This document shows, piece by piece, positions 25,798 through 35,712 of a stretch of 64,000 nt of DNA; the stretch's first letter is position 1, and each line of letters begins with the position of its first letter. The translations under genes were made by a program, and so were the position numbers. The DNA lies in assembly GCF_031834595.1 (NCBI RefSeq), contig NZ_CP115541.1:1-64000 (forward strand), written 5' to 3'. The notes under the pieces were generated by a model. The model was not told the DNA's origin, did no database searches, and saw only the letters and a list, made by a program, of their open reading frames with translations. Source of the stretch: Stenotrophomonas oahuensis (GTDB taxonomy: Bacteria > Pseudomonadota > Gammaproteobacteria > Xanthomonadales > Xanthomonadaceae).

Positions 25798-27144
25798 ATG
25801 TCCTCCACGCTCATCGTCAACGCCCGTCTGGTCAATGAAGGCACCATTACCCAAGGTGACCTGCGCATCGAGAACGGCCGTATCGCCCAGATCGGCACCG
25901 GCCTGGAAGCGCGCCCCGGCGAAACCGTGGTTGATGCAGCCGGACGTTGGTTGCTGCCCGGCATGATTGACGACCAGGTGCACTTCCGCGAACCGGGCCT
26001 GACCCACAAGGGCGACATCGCCACCGAGTCTGCGGCGGCCGTGGCCGGCGGGCTGACCAGCTTCATGGACATGCCCAACACCAACCCGCCGACCCTGAAC
26101 GCGGCTGCGCTGCAGGCCAAGTACGATGCCGCCGCGGGGCGCGCGCGCGCCAATTACGGCTTCTACATGGGAGCCAGCAACGACAACCTGGCCGACATCC
26201 AGATTCTGGACCCGAAGACCGCGCCGGGCATCAAGGTGTTCATGGGCGCGTCCACCGGCAACATGCTGGTCGACAACCCGGAAACCCTGGACGCGATCTT
26301 CCGCGACGCGCCGACGCCGATCATCACCCACTGCGAAGACACGCCGATGATCGATGCCAAGGCCAAGGAGTACGCCGAGAAGTACGGCGACGCCCTCAGC
26401 GCCGAGCAGCATCCGGACATCCGCTCGCGCGAGGCCTGCCTCAAATCGTCGCAGCTGGCGGTGTCGCTGGCGAAGAAGCACGGCACCCGCCTGCACGTAC
26501 TGCACATTTCCACCGCTGACGAACTGGCGCTGTTCGAGAAGGGTCCGCTGATCCGCGCCGATGGCAGCCGCAAGCAGATCACCGCCGAAACCTGTATCCA
26601 CTTCCTGCGCTTTGACCGCACCGATTACGCCCGCCTGGGCAACCTGATCAAGTGCAACCCGGCGATCAAGGAAGTCAGTGACCGCGAGGCACTTACGCAG
26701 GCCGTGGCCGACAACGTCATCGACGTGCTGGCCACCGACCACGCCCCGCACACCTGGGAAGAAAAGCAGAAGCCGTATGCGCAGGCACCGTCGGGCCTGC
26801 CGCTGGTGCAGTACGCCCTGGTGGCGGCACTGGAACTGGTGCACGAAGGCAAGCTGAGCATCGAGCAGGTGGTGCAGAAGTTCGCCCACGCCCCGGCGCA
26901 GCTGTTCGATGTCAGCCAGCGCGGCTACCTGCGCGAAGGCTACTTCGCCGACCTGGTGCTGGTGGAAGACGTGCCGTTCACGGTGAAGCGCGAGGACATC
27001 CTGTCCAAGTGCGGCTGGTCGCCGTTCGAAGGCATGACCTTCCGTTCGCGCATTGCCTCGACCTGGGTCAACGGCGAGCTGGCCTGGGACGGCACTGCCC
27101 TGGTGGGCGCGCCGAACGGCCAGCGTCTGAGCTACGACCGCTGA
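25798..27144 (+). CDS. pyrC: Dihydroorotase (class I, allantoinase-like)
   Basis: A 448-residue amidohydrolase that interconverts N-carbamoyl-aspartate and dihydroorotate in pyrimidine synthesis. Metal ligands: the first motif is DDQVHFREPG (usual DxHxR), then GIKVFMG with the carboxylated lysine, HCED, HVLHIST, and TDHAPHTWEEK. This is the long bacterial type rather than the E. coli PyrC type. The start is the ATG at 25798. The downstream peptidase overlaps it by one base (TGATG). Confidence 0.88.
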   Translation: MSSTLIVNARLVNEGTITQGDLRIENGRIAQIGTGLEARPGETVVDAAGRWLLPGMIDDQVHFREPGLTHKGDIATESAAAVAGGLTSFMDMPNTNPPTLNAAALQAKYDAAAGRARANYGFYMGASNDNLADIQILDPKTAPGIKVFMGASTGNMLVDNPETLDAIFRDAPTPIITHCEDTPMIDAKAKEYAEKYGDALSAEQHPDIRSREACLKSSQLAVSLAKKHGTRLHVLHISTADELALFEKGPLIRADGSRKQITAETCIHFLRFDRTDYARLGNLIKCNPAIKEVSDREALTQAVADNVIDVLATDHAPHTWEEKQKPYAQAPSGLPLVQYALVAALELVHEGKLSIEQVVQKFAHAPAQLFDVSQRGYLREGYFADLVLVEDVPFTVKREDILSKCGWSPFEGMTFRSRIASTWVNGELAWDGTALVGAPNGQRLSYDR

Positions 27145-27989
27145 TGCGGGCATGGATGATCGGCCTGGGCCTGCTGGCCCTGGCTCCAGTGGCGGCGACG
27201 GTGCTGCTGCCCGCCGCTGCCCTGGCCCAGGCCGACACCCGCGTGGTGTTTCCGGCCAGTGCCTCGCAGGGCGCGATGGTGATCGGCAAGGTGCCGCCCG
27301 GCAGCACGGTGACCTACGCAGGCCGCACGCTGCGGGTGAGCGGTTATGGCAGCGTGGTGTTTGGTATTGGCCGCGACGAGAAAGGCCCGCTGCAGGTGCA
27401 GGTACAGCGGCCGGACGGCAGCGCGGAGACCGCCAGTATCGCGGTGACCCCGCGCGACTGGCCGGTCGAACGGGTCAACGGCGTGCCGCCGAAAACGGTG
27501 AATCCACCGCCGGCGATCGCCGAACGGATCAAGCGCGAGCAGGCGCAGGTGACGGCGGCGCGGGCGCGCGATGATAACCGCGCCGACTTTGCGCAGGCCT
27601 TCATCTGGCCGGTGCAGGGCCGCATCAGCGGGCGTTTCGGCAATGCACGGGTGTACAACGGGCAGCCGGGCTCAGGCCATTCGGGGATGGATATCGCAGT
27701 GCCGACCGGTACGCCGGTGAAGGCACCTGCGGCGGGTGTGGTGACGTTTGCCGGGCCGGATCTGTATCTGACCGGCGGCACGTTGCTGCTGGATCACGGG
27801 TTTGGGATCAGCTCGAACTTCCTGCACTTGTCCCGGATCGACGTGAAGGTGGGCGACCGGGTGGAACAGGGTCAGGTGATTGCCGCAGTCGGGGCCACCG
27901 GTCGTGCAACCGGGCCGCACCTGCATTGGGGCATGAACTGGTTTGATACGCGGATTGATCCGCTGCTGGTGTTGGAGCGCGGGAAATAA
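27144..27989 (+). CDS. M23 (LytM) family peptidase
   Basis: A 281-residue periplasmic protein: signal peptide to about residue 29 (ALAQA), a beta-rich N-terminal domain, then a LytM domain from about 150 with zinc ligands in HSGMDIAVPTGTPV and GPHLHWGMNWF. Both metal motifs are intact, so it is likely an active endopeptidase on cell-wall crosslinks or on lysostaphin-like targets. Translationally coupled to pyrC (TGATG). Confidence 0.88.
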   Translation: MRAWMIGLGLLALAPVAATVLLPAAALAQADTRVVFPASASQGAMVIGKVPPGSTVTYAGRTLRVSGYGSVVFGIGRDEKGPLQVQVQRPDGSAETASIAVTPRDWPVERVNGVPPKTVNPPPAIAERIKREQAQVTAARARDDNRADFAQAFIWPVQGRISGRFGNARVYNGQPGSGHSGMDIAVPTGTPVKAPAAGVVTFAGPDLYLTGGTLLLDHGFGISSNFLHLSRIDVKVGDRVEQGQVIAAVGATGRATGPHLHWGMNWFDTRIDPLLVLERGK

Positions 27990-27996
27990 CACCCGC

Positions 27997-28019
27997 GTAG
28001 GGACGCGCCATGCGCGTCC
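27997..28019. repeat. SMAG repeat
   Basis: GTAGGGACGCGCCATGCGCGTCC, a GTAG-headed palindrome between convergent genes. Confidence 0.8.
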
Positions 28020-28028
28020 AACGGGATC

Positions 28029-28736
28029 TCACCCGCGCCCGGCCCACCAGGTGCGCAACAACGTCCGCAGCGGCGTCACCTGCGGCGCACGCCCTGCGGC
28101 AAACGCCTGCAAACGCGTGCGCGCCAGCGACGCATACATGCGACGCGGACGCGGGCCGGCCACACGCGCCGGCCACGGCTGCAGCAACTCCGCGGCATAG
28201 CGCTGCGGCGCATTGCCATCGTCCTGCGCCAACAACGAACGCGGCACCGCCGCCACACCGGCCTCCTGCAGACGCTGGCTCAGGGTCTGCAACAACACCG
28301 GCGTGGCCACATCATCCCGCGCCGGGGTATCGAACATCACCGCTTCCACCGCCGCCACCGCCGCTGCGTAGGCCATCAGCGCCTTCTGTGCGTGCGCGGC
28401 ATCCACCGGCACCGCACGCGCTTCCACCAGGTCCGGCAGGGTCTGCGCCAGTTCGGCCCAGGGCGCACGCACCGGCTCCAGCAGCCGCCCCAGCGGATGG
28501 CGCGAGCGCTGCCCGGCCCAGCTGCGCAGCTCCTCACCCCACCAGGCCAGCTTGGCATCGGCGGGCAGCGGATCACCGGCGGTGTTGAGGATGTCGTCGA
28601 ATTCCTGCAGCAGCGAGAACCAGGCCACCACCAGATTGCGCTGATGCTCGGGGATGAACGGCTCGGCCACCGACCATTCCGGCCAGCGGGTGCGCCATTT
28701 GTCGAGGAAGCTGTCGAGGGCGCTGGAGGTGGTCAT
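28029..28736 (-). CDS. Squalene/phytoene synthase-like protein
   Basis: A 235-residue all-helical protein resembling the SQS/PSY fold: VAWFSLLQEFDDILN resembles the first Asp-rich region, and KLAWWGEELRSW matches the conserved WW.EEL helix. A second Asp-rich motif is not evident and the protein is shorter than true synthases (about 280-340), so it may be catalytically dead or have another job. The start is the ATG at 28736. No carotenoid or hopanoid genes lie near. Confidence 0.6.
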   Translation of the reverse strand: MTTSSALDSFLDKWRTRWPEWSVAEPFIPEHQRNLVVAWFSLLQEFDDILNTAGDPLPADAKLAWWGEELRSWAGQRSRHPLGRLLEPVRAPWAELAQTLPDLVEARAVPVDAAHAQKALMAYAAAVAAVEAVMFDTPARDDVATPVLLQTLSQRLQEAGVAAVPRSLLAQDDGNAPQRYAAELLQPWPARVAGPRPRRMYASLARTRLQAFAAGRAPQVTPLRTLLRTWWAGRG

Positions 28737-28757
28737 GGGCGTTTCCTGGCGGTGCAT

Positions 28758-28852
28758 GTACGCACCAACGGTGCGTACCTACCGCGGGTTGCGGGGTGGC
28801 GGTGGGCAAATTGTAATCAGGGCACGGTAGGTATGGACCGTTGGTCCATACC
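28758..28852. repeat. SMAG repeats, inverted pair
   Basis: GTACGCACC-N2-GGTGCGTAC followed by CTAC (28758-28782) and GTAGGTATGGACC-N2-GGTCCATACC (28827-28852), in the gap between two minus-strand genes. Confidence 0.8.
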
Positions 28853-28857
28853 GGGGA

Positions 28858-29556
28858 TCAAGACGTGCGTACGCTGGGCCAGGCACAAGGCGTGTGCAGC
28901 TGCGACGGCGTTTCCACCATCACCTCCGCGCCCCACGCCAGCGGGTTGTCGTCATCCAGGCGATAGCCCCACAGCGCGGCCACGGATGGCATGCCGGCCG
29001 CCTGCGCAGCCAGAATGTCGCGCTCGTCGTCGCCGACGTACACGCACGTGGCAGGCTCGATACCCATGCGCCGGGCGGCCTCCAGCAGCGGCAGCGGGTG
29101 CGGCTTGCGCTCGCTCAGGGTATCGCCGCCGATCAGCACCTGGCAGCGCTGCTGCCAGCCCAGCTGCGGCACGATCAACCGCGCCAGATACTCGGGCTTG
29201 TTGGTGACAATGCCCCACGCCGTGCCAGCGGCATCCAGCGCATCCAGCATGCCGGCCACGCCGTCGAACAGCACCGCGTGCTGCCCGATCAACGCTTCGT
29301 AACGCTGCAGGAACTCCGGAATCAGCGCATCGCGGGCAGCGGCATCCAGCTCGGGAAAGGCCACCGACACCATCGCCCGCGAGCCCTTCGACACCACCGG
29401 GCGCAGCACCTCCAACGTGATCGGCGCACGCTCGCGCGCGGCCAGCATCGCGTTGGCGGTGGCCAGCATGTCCGGCGCACTGTCGAGCAGGGTGCCGTCC
29501 AGATCGAACAGCACCGCTTTCGGGAAACCGGTCTTTGCAGCCAGTACTTCAGCCAC
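28858..29556 (-). CDS. HAD phosphatase, MupP/Gph-like
   Basis: A HAD hydrolase with [13 protein letters not shown] (Asp nucleophile), TNKP and [10 protein letters not shown]. Phosphoglycolate phosphatase (Gph) and MupP (MurNAc 6-phosphate phosphatase of the cell-wall recycling pathway) cannot be cleanly separated. But SKGSRAMVS and [13 protein letters not shown] resemble MupP, and the order mtaD-ubiG-phosphatase is that of Pseudomonas mupP. The GTG at 29556 overlaps the ubiG stop by eight bases; an ATG at 29583 is the alternative. Confidence 0.75.
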   Translation of the reverse strand: MAEVLAAKTGFPKAVLFDLDGTLLDSAPDMLATANAMLAARERAPITLEVLRPVVSKGSRAMVSVAFPELDAAARDALIPEFLQRYEALIGQHAVLFDGVAGMLDALDAAGTAWGIVTNKPEYLARLIVPQLGWQQRCQVLIGGDTLSERKPHPLPLLEAARRMGIEPATCVYVGDDERDILAAQAAGMPSVAALWGYRLDDDNPLAWGAEVMVETPSQLHTPCAWPSVRTS

Positions 29557-30280
29557 CGACGCTGTCTTCCGGCTTGACCGCATGGGCCAGGTAATTGATG
29601 TCGGTGCGCGAACTCAAGCGTGCGCGATTGCGCCACGGCTCATAGGCCATGCCGCTGACATCGCGCAGGTTGAAATCGGCTTCGCGCAGCCACTTGCCCA
29701 GTTCGGCCGGCTTGATGAATTCCTGGTAGTGGTGCGTGCCCTTGGGCAGCAGCCGCGCCACGTACTCGGCACCGACAATGGCCACCGCGAACGCGGCCGG
29801 GGTGCGGTTGATGGTGGACAGGAACAGCTGCCCGCCCGGCTTCAGCAGACGGTGGCAGGCGGCGATGATCGCGCCCGGGTCCGGCACGTGCTCCAGCATT
29901 TCCATGCAGGTGACCACGTCGAAGCTGCCGGGTTGTTCCGCAGCCAGATCTTCAGCGGCCTGCACGCGGTAGTCGACCTTCACCCCGGATTCCAGCCCAT
30001 GCAGGCGCGCGACCTTGACCAGCTCGGGGGCGAGATCGATGGCGGTCACGTCCGCACCGGCCTGGGCCAGCGCCTCGCTGAGCAGACCGCCGCCGCAGCC
30101 AATATCCAGCACGCGTGCGCCGCGCAGCGGGGCGCGGTCAGCGACGTACTTCAGGCGCACCGGGTTCAGCGCGTGCAGCGGCTTCTGCGGGCCATCGGCG
30201 TCCCACCAGCGGTTGGCCAGCGCGGCGAACTTGTCCAGTTCGGCCTGATCGAAATTGGTGGAAGCGTGGGGGCTGTTCAT
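29549..30280 (-). CDS. ubiG: UbiG, ubiquinone O-methyltransferase
   Basis: SAM-dependent enzyme of 243 residues that does both O-methylations in ubiquinone synthesis. The SAM motif is [16 protein letters not shown], followed by TAIDLAPE and [29 protein letters not shown] is the usual opening. Start at ATG 30280. It lies between mtaD and the HAD phosphatase in one transcript on the minus strand. Confidence 0.95.
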   Translation of the reverse strand: MNSPHASTNFDQAELDKFAALANRWWDADGPQKPLHALNPVRLKYVADRAPLRGARVLDIGCGGGLLSEALAQAGADVTAIDLAPELVKVARLHGLESGVKVDYRVQAAEDLAAEQPGSFDVVTCMEMLEHVPDPGAIIAACHRLLKPGGQLFLSTINRTPAAFAVAIVGAEYVARLLPKGTHHYQEFIKPAELGKWLREADFNLRDVSGMAYEPWRNRARLSSRTDINYLAHAVKPEDSVGG

Positions 30281-30311
30281 GGGGTTACCTTCTTGGATCG
30301 GTGCGACGCAA

Positions 30312-31655
30312 TCACGCACGGATGTGTCGAATACGCTCGCGCCACTGGCGCGCATTGGCAACGATGGCGGCGGTGTCCATGCCGACCAGCTCACGCTGCA
30401 CCAGCTTGGGCTGACCGGCAATCCAGACATCGCTGACCTGGTGACGGCCGGCGGCATACACCAGCTGCGACAGCACGTGATGCAGCGGCTGGGTTTCCAG
30501 CGCGGACAGGTCCACGCAGACCAGATCGGCCTGCTTGCCGACCTCGATGGAGCCGATGCGGTCACCGAAGCCCAGCGCACGTGCGCCGCCGAGGGTGGCT
30601 GCCCGCAGCGTAGTGGCTGCATCCAGTGCGGTGGCATCGTTGGCCACCGCCTTGGCGAGGATGGCCGCGGTGCGGTTCTCGCTGAACATGTCCAGGTCGT
30701 TGTTGCTGGCGCAGCCGTCGGTGCCGATCGCCAGGTTGACCCCCGCACGCTGCAGCGCGCAGGCCGGGCAGAAGCCCGAGGCCAGCTTCAGGTTCGATTC
30801 CGGGCAGTGCACCACGCTCACCCCGCGCTCGGCGCACAGGTGGATTTCGGCGTCGGTCAGCTGGGTCATGTGCACCGCAATCAGGCGGTCGTTGACCAGG
30901 CCCAGGCGGTCCAGGCGCGCCAGCGGGCGCTGCCCGTGCAGCTTGATCGAATCGCTGATTTCCTGCGCGGTTTCATGGGTGTGCAGGTGCACCTGCATGT
31001 CCAGCTGGTCGGACAGCATGCGCACGCGTTCAAAGTTGGCGTCGCTGACCGTGTACGGCGCGTGCGGCGCGAACGAGGTGCCGATCAGCGAGTCGCCGCG
31101 CCACTGGTCGTGCAGCTCACCGGCCTTGGCGAAGTACTCGTCATCGGTCTTCGCCCAGGCGGTGGGGAAATCGATCACCACCGCGCCGACCAGCGCGCGG
31201 AAGCCGTGCTGCTTGTACACGGCGGCCTGCACGTCGGCGAAGAAGTAGTTTTCGTTGGCACAGGTGGTGCCGCCGCGCAGCATTTCGGCAATCGCCAGGG
31301 TGGTGCCGTCGGCGACGAACTCCGGCCCGATCACTGCCGCTTCCACCGGCCAGATGTGCTGCTGCAGCCACACCATCAGCGGCAGGTCGTCGGCGACGCC
31401 GCGCAGCAAGGTCATCGGGTTGTGGGTATGGGCATTGACCAGGCCCGGCATCAGCGCCGCATCGGGGCGCGACACGGTCTGCTTCGGGGCGAAGCGGGCG
31501 CGGGCTTCGGCGCGCGGCAGGATCGCCACGATCTCACTGCCACGGACAGCCACGGCATGGTCTTCCAGCACCACCGCATGCGGCTCGATCGGGACCACGT
31601 ACCCGGCTTCGATCAGCAGGTCACAGGCTTCGGGGATGCGGGAGGTGTCGGTCAT
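30312..31655 (-). CDS. mtaD: TRZ/ATZ-family deaminase, MtaD-like
   Basis: A 447-residue amidohydrolase with metal ligands in [21 protein letters not shown] and [14 protein letters not shown]. The family deaminates 5'-methylthioadenosine, S-adenosylhomocysteine or adenosine; the Pseudomonas homologue beside ubiG acts on methylthioadenosine. Being next to a SAM-using methyltransferase fits salvage of its by-product. Start at ATG 31655. First of a three-gene minus-strand operon. Confidence 0.85.
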   Translation of the reverse strand: MTDTSRIPEACDLLIEAGYVVPIEPHAVVLEDHAVAVRGSEIVAILPRAEARARFAPKQTVSRPDAALMPGLVNAHTHNPMTLLRGVADDLPLMVWLQQHIWPVEAAVIGPEFVADGTTLAIAEMLRGGTTCANENYFFADVQAAVYKQHGFRALVGAVVIDFPTAWAKTDDEYFAKAGELHDQWRGDSLIGTSFAPHAPYTVSDANFERVRMLSDQLDMQVHLHTHETAQEISDSIKLHGQRPLARLDRLGLVNDRLIAVHMTQLTDAEIHLCAERGVSVVHCPESNLKLASGFCPACALQRAGVNLAIGTDGCASNNDLDMFSENRTAAILAKAVANDATALDAATTLRAATLGGARALGFGDRIGSIEVGKQADLVCVDLSALETQPLHHVLSQLVYAAGRHQVSDVWIAGQPKLVQRELVGMDTAAIVANARQWRERIRHIRA

Positions 31656-31748
31656 GCGGTCGCGCCATGCAATCGCCTCGGCACCGTCTCAATGAGCGCG
31701 TCGCCACGCGCCCGGTCAATGAAGCGCCGATAGCAGAAGAAAGGGAAG

Positions 31749-31772
31749 CGCCGACGTCAGTGCGTCGGCGCG
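31749..31772 (-). terminator. Probable terminator of efp
   Basis: GCGCCGACG and CGTCGGCGC form a 9-bp stem with a 6-base loop, 18 bases after the efp stop; the following minus-strand bases (TTCCCTTTC) are only partly T-rich. Confidence 0.55.
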
Positions 31773-31790
31773 TTTCATCCTTGGAAGCTC

Positions 31791-32357
31791 TTACTTCACG
31801 CGTGCGGAGTATTCGCCCGAGCGGGTGTCGACCTTGATGATTTCGTCCTGGTTGACGAACAGCGGCACGCGCACCACGGCACCGGTTTCCAGGGTGGCCG
31901 GCTTGCCGCCACCGCCGGAGGTGTCACCACGGACGCCCGGGTCGGTTTCGGTGATCTTCAGTTCGACGAAGTTCGGCGGCTGCACGAAGATCGGGGCACC
32001 GTTGAACAGGGTCACGATGCAGGCTTCTTCGCCCTTCAGCCACTTTTCCGCGCCGCCCATGCCGGCCTTGTCAGCCTGGACCTGCTCGAACGATTCCGGG
32101 TCCATGAAGTGCCAGTACTCGCCGTCGCTGTACATGAAGTTCATGTCGGTATCGACAACGTCGGCCACTTCCAGGTCATCGGTCGCCTTCATGGTCAGTT
32201 CGACCACGCGGCCGGAACGGATGAAGCGGTACTTGACGCGGGTGAAGGCCTGGCCCTTGCCCGGCTTGACGTATTCGGTGTCCGTGATGACGGCTGGTTC
32301 ATTGTTGACCAGGATCTTCATCCCGTTCTTGACGTCGTTCATGCCAACAGTGGCCAT
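31791..32357 (-). CDS. efp: Elongation factor P
   Basis: Relieves ribosome stalling at polyproline stretches. At 188 residues, three beta-barrel domains. The site of beta-lysylation, Lys34, is present in VKPGKGQAF, as in E. coli, which agrees with the divergent epmB next door. The start is the ATG at 32357 with ribosome site AGGAGTT nearby. The EpmA ligase needed for the same modification is not in the window. Confidence 0.96.
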   Translation of the reverse strand: MATVGMNDVKNGMKILVNNEPAVITDTEYVKPGKGQAFTRVKYRFIRSGRVVELTMKATDDLEVADVVDTDMNFMYSDGEYWHFMDPESFEQVQADKAGMGGAEKWLKGEEACIVTLFNGAPIFVQPPNFVELKITETDPGVRGDTSGGGGKPATLETGAVVRVPLFVNQDEIIKVDTRSGEYSARVK

Positions 32358-32483
32358 GCGGTAACTCCTGAATGGGCAAACGCCGCGCAGGCGCGGCGAG
32401 CCGGATAGAATGGAAAGCCCCACCGGTACCGGCGGGAAGTCACGTTGTTCTGCCCCCTATGATAACCGCAAGGCCCGCCTTTC

Positions 32484-33488
32484 ATGCAGCTCTCCGCCAC
32501 GCCCCTGCCCTCTCCCGTCCGCTGGCAGCAGCTGTGGCGTGACGCGGTCCGCGACCCGCGGGTGCTGCTGGCGCAGCTGGGGCTGGATGCGGCCGGGCTG
32601 CCGGTGTCGGACGAGGCGCTGGCCCAGTTCGCGCTGCGGGTGCCGCAGGGCTTCATCGCCCGCATGCGCCACGGCGACCCGGCCGATCCGCTGCTGCGCC
32701 AGGTCCTTCCGATCACCGACGAGCTTCAGCTGGCTCCCGGGTTCAGCCTGGACGCAGTCGGCGACGGGCTGGCCCGCAAGGCCACCGGGGTGATCCAGAA
32801 GTACCACGGCCGGGCCCTGCTGGTGACCACCGGCAGCTGCGCGATCAACTGCCGTTACTGCTTCCGCCGGCACTTCGACTACGGCACCGAGAATGCCGCC
32901 CGCGAGGGCTGGCGTGAGGCGGTGGACGCCATTGCACAGGACCCCGGCATCGACGAGGTGATCCTGTCCGGCGGCGACCCGCTGTCGCTGGCCACCCACA
33001 AGCTGGTCGAGCTGACCGATGCGCTGAAGCAGATTCCGCACCTGCGCCGCCTGCGCATCCACAGCCGCCTGCCGGTAGTGCTGCCGGAGCGGGTGGATGA
33101 CGACCTGGTGCAGTGGATCGCCAGCCTGCCCTGGCCGGTGGCGTTCGTGATCCACGCCAACCATGCCAACGAATTCGATGCCAGCGTGGATGCGGCCATG
33201 GCCCGCCTGCGCGATGCCGGCTGCACCCTGCTCAACCAGGCGGTACTGCTGCGCGGGGTGAATGACAGCCTGCAGGCCCTGCAGGATCTGAGCGAGCGCA
33301 GCTTCGCCGGTGGCGTGCTGCCGTACTACCTGTACCAGGTCGACCGGGTGCAGGGCGTGGCCCATTTTGAAGTGGACGACGCCACCGCCAAGTCCCTGCA
33401 TGCCCAGCTGACCGCGCGGCTTTCCGGCTATCTGGTGCCGAAGCTGGTCCGCGAGATTTCCGGGGATTCAAGCAAACGCCCCGTGTAA
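32484..33488 (+). CDS. epmB: EpmB, EF-P lysine 2,3-aminomutase
   Basis: A radical-SAM enzyme (334 residues) that turns alpha-lysine into beta-lysine for attachment to EF-P. The cluster-binding cysteines are Cys119, Cys123 and Cys126 in CAINCRYCFRRHF. ILSGGDPLS and the C-terminal LPYYLYQVDRVQGVAHF are family motifs. Divergent from efp, as in E. coli. TATGAT at 32458 could be its -10 box. Confidence 0.94.
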   Translation: MQLSATPLPSPVRWQQLWRDAVRDPRVLLAQLGLDAAGLPVSDEALAQFALRVPQGFIARMRHGDPADPLLRQVLPITDELQLAPGFSLDAVGDGLARKATGVIQKYHGRALLVTTGSCAINCRYCFRRHFDYGTENAAREGWREAVDAIAQDPGIDEVILSGGDPLSLATHKLVELTDALKQIPHLRRLRIHSRLPVVLPERVDDDLVQWIASLPWPVAFVIHANHANEFDASVDAAMARLRDAGCTLLNQAVLLRGVNDSLQALQDLSERSFAGGVLPYYLYQVDRVQGVAHFEVDDATAKSLHAQLTARLSGYLVPKLVREISGDSSKRPV

Positions 33489-33500
33489 CGGGCCGTTTGC

Positions 33501-33576
33501 GGCGACGACCAACGGTCGTCGCCTACCGGTGCAACCGAACATGCGGTCACGGTAGGTGACGACCGTTGGTCGTCAC
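33501..33576. repeat. SMAG repeats between convergent genes
   Basis: GGCGACGACC-N2-GGTCGTCGCC with CTAC (33501-33526) and GTAGGTGACGACC-N2-GGTCGTCAC (33552-33576), facing each other between epmB and the GGDEF/EAL gene. Confidence 0.8.
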
Positions 33577-33585
33577 GCCTGTCCG

Positions 33586-35712
33586 TCACCGCCCCGATTC
33601 AATCATGTGCACCACATCCGTAGCACTGACCGGGTGGCTCAACCAATAACCCTGTGCGAGGTCGCAGCCGCGCTGCGCCAGCAGGTCGAACTGCACTTCC
33701 TGCTCGATGCCTTCGGCAACCACGGTGATGCCCAGCGCATGCGCCATGGCAATGATCGCGGTGGTCAGGGCCAGGTCGTCCGGGTCGCGCTGCATGTCAG
33801 CGACGAAGCTCTTGTCGATCTTCACCCCGTCCACCGGCACCTGACGCAGGTGGCTCAGCCCGGAGAAGCCGGTGCCGAAGTCGTCCAGCCACACCTTCAC
33901 GCCGGTGCGGTGCAGCTTGTCGAGCAGGGCCGCGGCCAGCATTTCGTCGCCGATCACCGCCGTTTCGGTCAGCTCCAGATGCAGGCGCGAGGCCGGCAGG
34001 CCGGTTTCGCGCAGTGATTCGGCCACCAGGGTGGGCAGTTCGCCCCCCCGCAGCTGGCGCGGCGAGACGTTGACCGAGACGAACAGGCCTTCACCTTCCG
34101 CCGTCAGCGGCCACTGCATGGCTTCCCGGCACGCCGCCCGCAGCACCTTGGGCCCGATCACCTCGATCAGGCCGCTCTGCTCGGCCACTTCAATGAACAC
34201 CGACGGCGGAATCGTGCCCAGGGTCGGGTGCTGCCAGCGCAGCAGCACTTCCACGCCGCACAGGCGGCGGTCGCGGGTGCGGAAGATCGGCTGGTAGACC
34301 AGCCGCAGCTCGCCACGCTCCCACGCGCCGCGCAGCTCCTGCTCCATGTGCACGCGACGTTCAACGGCGTGGTCCATGGCCCGGCTGTAGTAGCGGTAAC
34401 AGTTCTTGCCGGCCATCTTGGCCTGGTACATGGCGATGTCGCCGTTCTTCAGCAGCGTGGTCGCATCAGCCGCATCATCCGGGAAGAGGGTGACGCCGAT
34501 CGAGGTACCCAGGAACAGCTCACGGCCCTGCACCACCAGCGGCTTGCCAAGCTCGCGGACCAGCACTTCGGCCAGCTGACGGGCACCGGCGGCCACGTCA
34601 CCATCGCCGATCAGAATCACGAACTCGTCGCCGCCGAAGCGCGCCAGCAGGGCTTCATCGCCACCGGCCTGCCCGACCGCCGCGCTGATGCGCTGGGCAA
34701 ACTGCAGCAGGGCCTCGTCGCCGGCCTCGTGGCCGAGGGTGTCGTTGACCCGCTTGAAGTCGTCCATGTCGGCGAACAACAACGCCAGCCGATGATTGGA
34801 CGCGCGCGCCGCCATCAGGCGGTGGTCCAGCGCCTCTCGGAACGCGAGCCGGTTGGTCAGCCCGGTGAGTGCATCGGTATAGGCCATGTGCCGCACTTCG
34901 CGGTCATGCCGGGCAATCGCCTCGCTCATCCGCGCGAACGCGCGCACCAGCTCCCCGACCTCGCCGGAACTGTTGCTCTGGCCCAACTGCGGGCGGTAGT
35001 CGCCGGCTTCAATCTGGCGGGCGGCCGCGGCCAGCCCGCGGATCGGGGCGACCAGGGTGCGCTGCACATAGATGATGACCACCACACCGATGACCAGCAG
35101 CAGCCCCAGCATCAGCAGCAGCCAGCCCAGGTGGCGCTTGCCGACCTGCTGCAGGCGGTCACCGAGGGTCGCGTTGGCGCGTTGCTCCATGGCCTGCACG
35201 TCGTCCAGCGCCATGCCCACCCGCACCCCGCCAATCCGCTGGTTGCCGATCATGATCGGCATTGCGTTGTCGAGCACCTTGGGCGACTGTTGCACCACCA
35301 GCGTGCGCGCGGCCACCGCGCCGGCCGCCAGCGGGTCCTGCATGGGCCGGCCGAAGTCGGCCACGTCGGTCGAGCCGTCGTGGATCAGCTTGCCGTCCTC
35401 GTCGAACACCAGCACGTAGCGCACCACCTGCTGCCGCGAGGTATTGCGCACCAGCGCCCCCACCTGCTGCAGGTCGTTGTAATACAGCGGATTGGCCAGC
35501 GCGTCGGACAGCTCACGGGCCAGGGCTTCACCCCGGCTGCGCACGCTGCGGTCGAACAGGTCATGGATGACCGTGCCGCTGAGGTGCTTGACCTCGTCCT
35601 GCATCGTCGCCTGGCGCCCCAACACCACGGCCACGATCGCCACCACCACCACCATCGCCCCGCCCATTGCCAATACAAAGCGGGACTGCATTCCGGAACC
35701 CAACGGCCTCAT
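33586..35712 (-). CDS. Membrane GGDEF/EAL c-di-GMP enzyme
   Basis: A 708-residue inner-membrane protein. TM1 (about 12-31), a periplasmic sensor region (to about 195), TM2 (about 196-216), HAMP, GGDEF, EAL. The cyclase motif ARFGGDEF is intact but no RxxD inhibitory site precedes it. The EAL motif reads EVLL, with NVSP, ELTE, DDFGTGFSGL, KIDKSF and AEGIE all present, so phosphodiesterase action is possible. Coupled by ATGA to the receptor gene. The pair matches the Xanthomonas citri XAC2383-XAC2382 receptor-cyclase pair; which activity dominates is unknown. Confidence 0.88.
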   Translation of the reverse strand: MRPLGSGMQSRFVLAMGGAMVVVVAIVAVVLGRQATMQDEVKHLSGTVIHDLFDRSVRSRGEALARELSDALANPLYYNDLQQVGALVRNTSRQQVVRYVLVFDEDGKLIHDGSTDVADFGRPMQDPLAAGAVAARTLVVQQSPKVLDNAMPIMIGNQRIGGVRVGMALDDVQAMEQRANATLGDRLQQVGKRHLGWLLLMLGLLLVIGVVVIIYVQRTLVAPIRGLAAAARQIEAGDYRPQLGQSNSSGEVGELVRAFARMSEAIARHDREVRHMAYTDALTGLTNRLAFREALDHRLMAARASNHRLALLFADMDDFKRVNDTLGHEAGDEALLQFAQRISAAVGQAGGDEALLARFGGDEFVILIGDGDVAAGARQLAEVLVRELGKPLVVQGRELFLGTSIGVTLFPDDAADATTLLKNGDIAMYQAKMAGKNCYRYYSRAMDHAVERRVHMEQELRGAWERGELRLVYQPIFRTRDRRLCGVEVLLRWQHPTLGTIPPSVFIEVAEQSGLIEVIGPKVLRAACREAMQWPLTAEGEGLFVSVNVSPRQLRGGELPTLVAESLRETGLPASRLHLELTETAVIGDEMLAAALLDKLHRTGVKVWLDDFGTGFSGLSHLRQVPVDGVKIDKSFVADMQRDPDDLALTTAIIAMAHALGITVVAEGIEQEVQFDLLAQRGCDLAQGYWLSHPVSATDVVHMIESGR

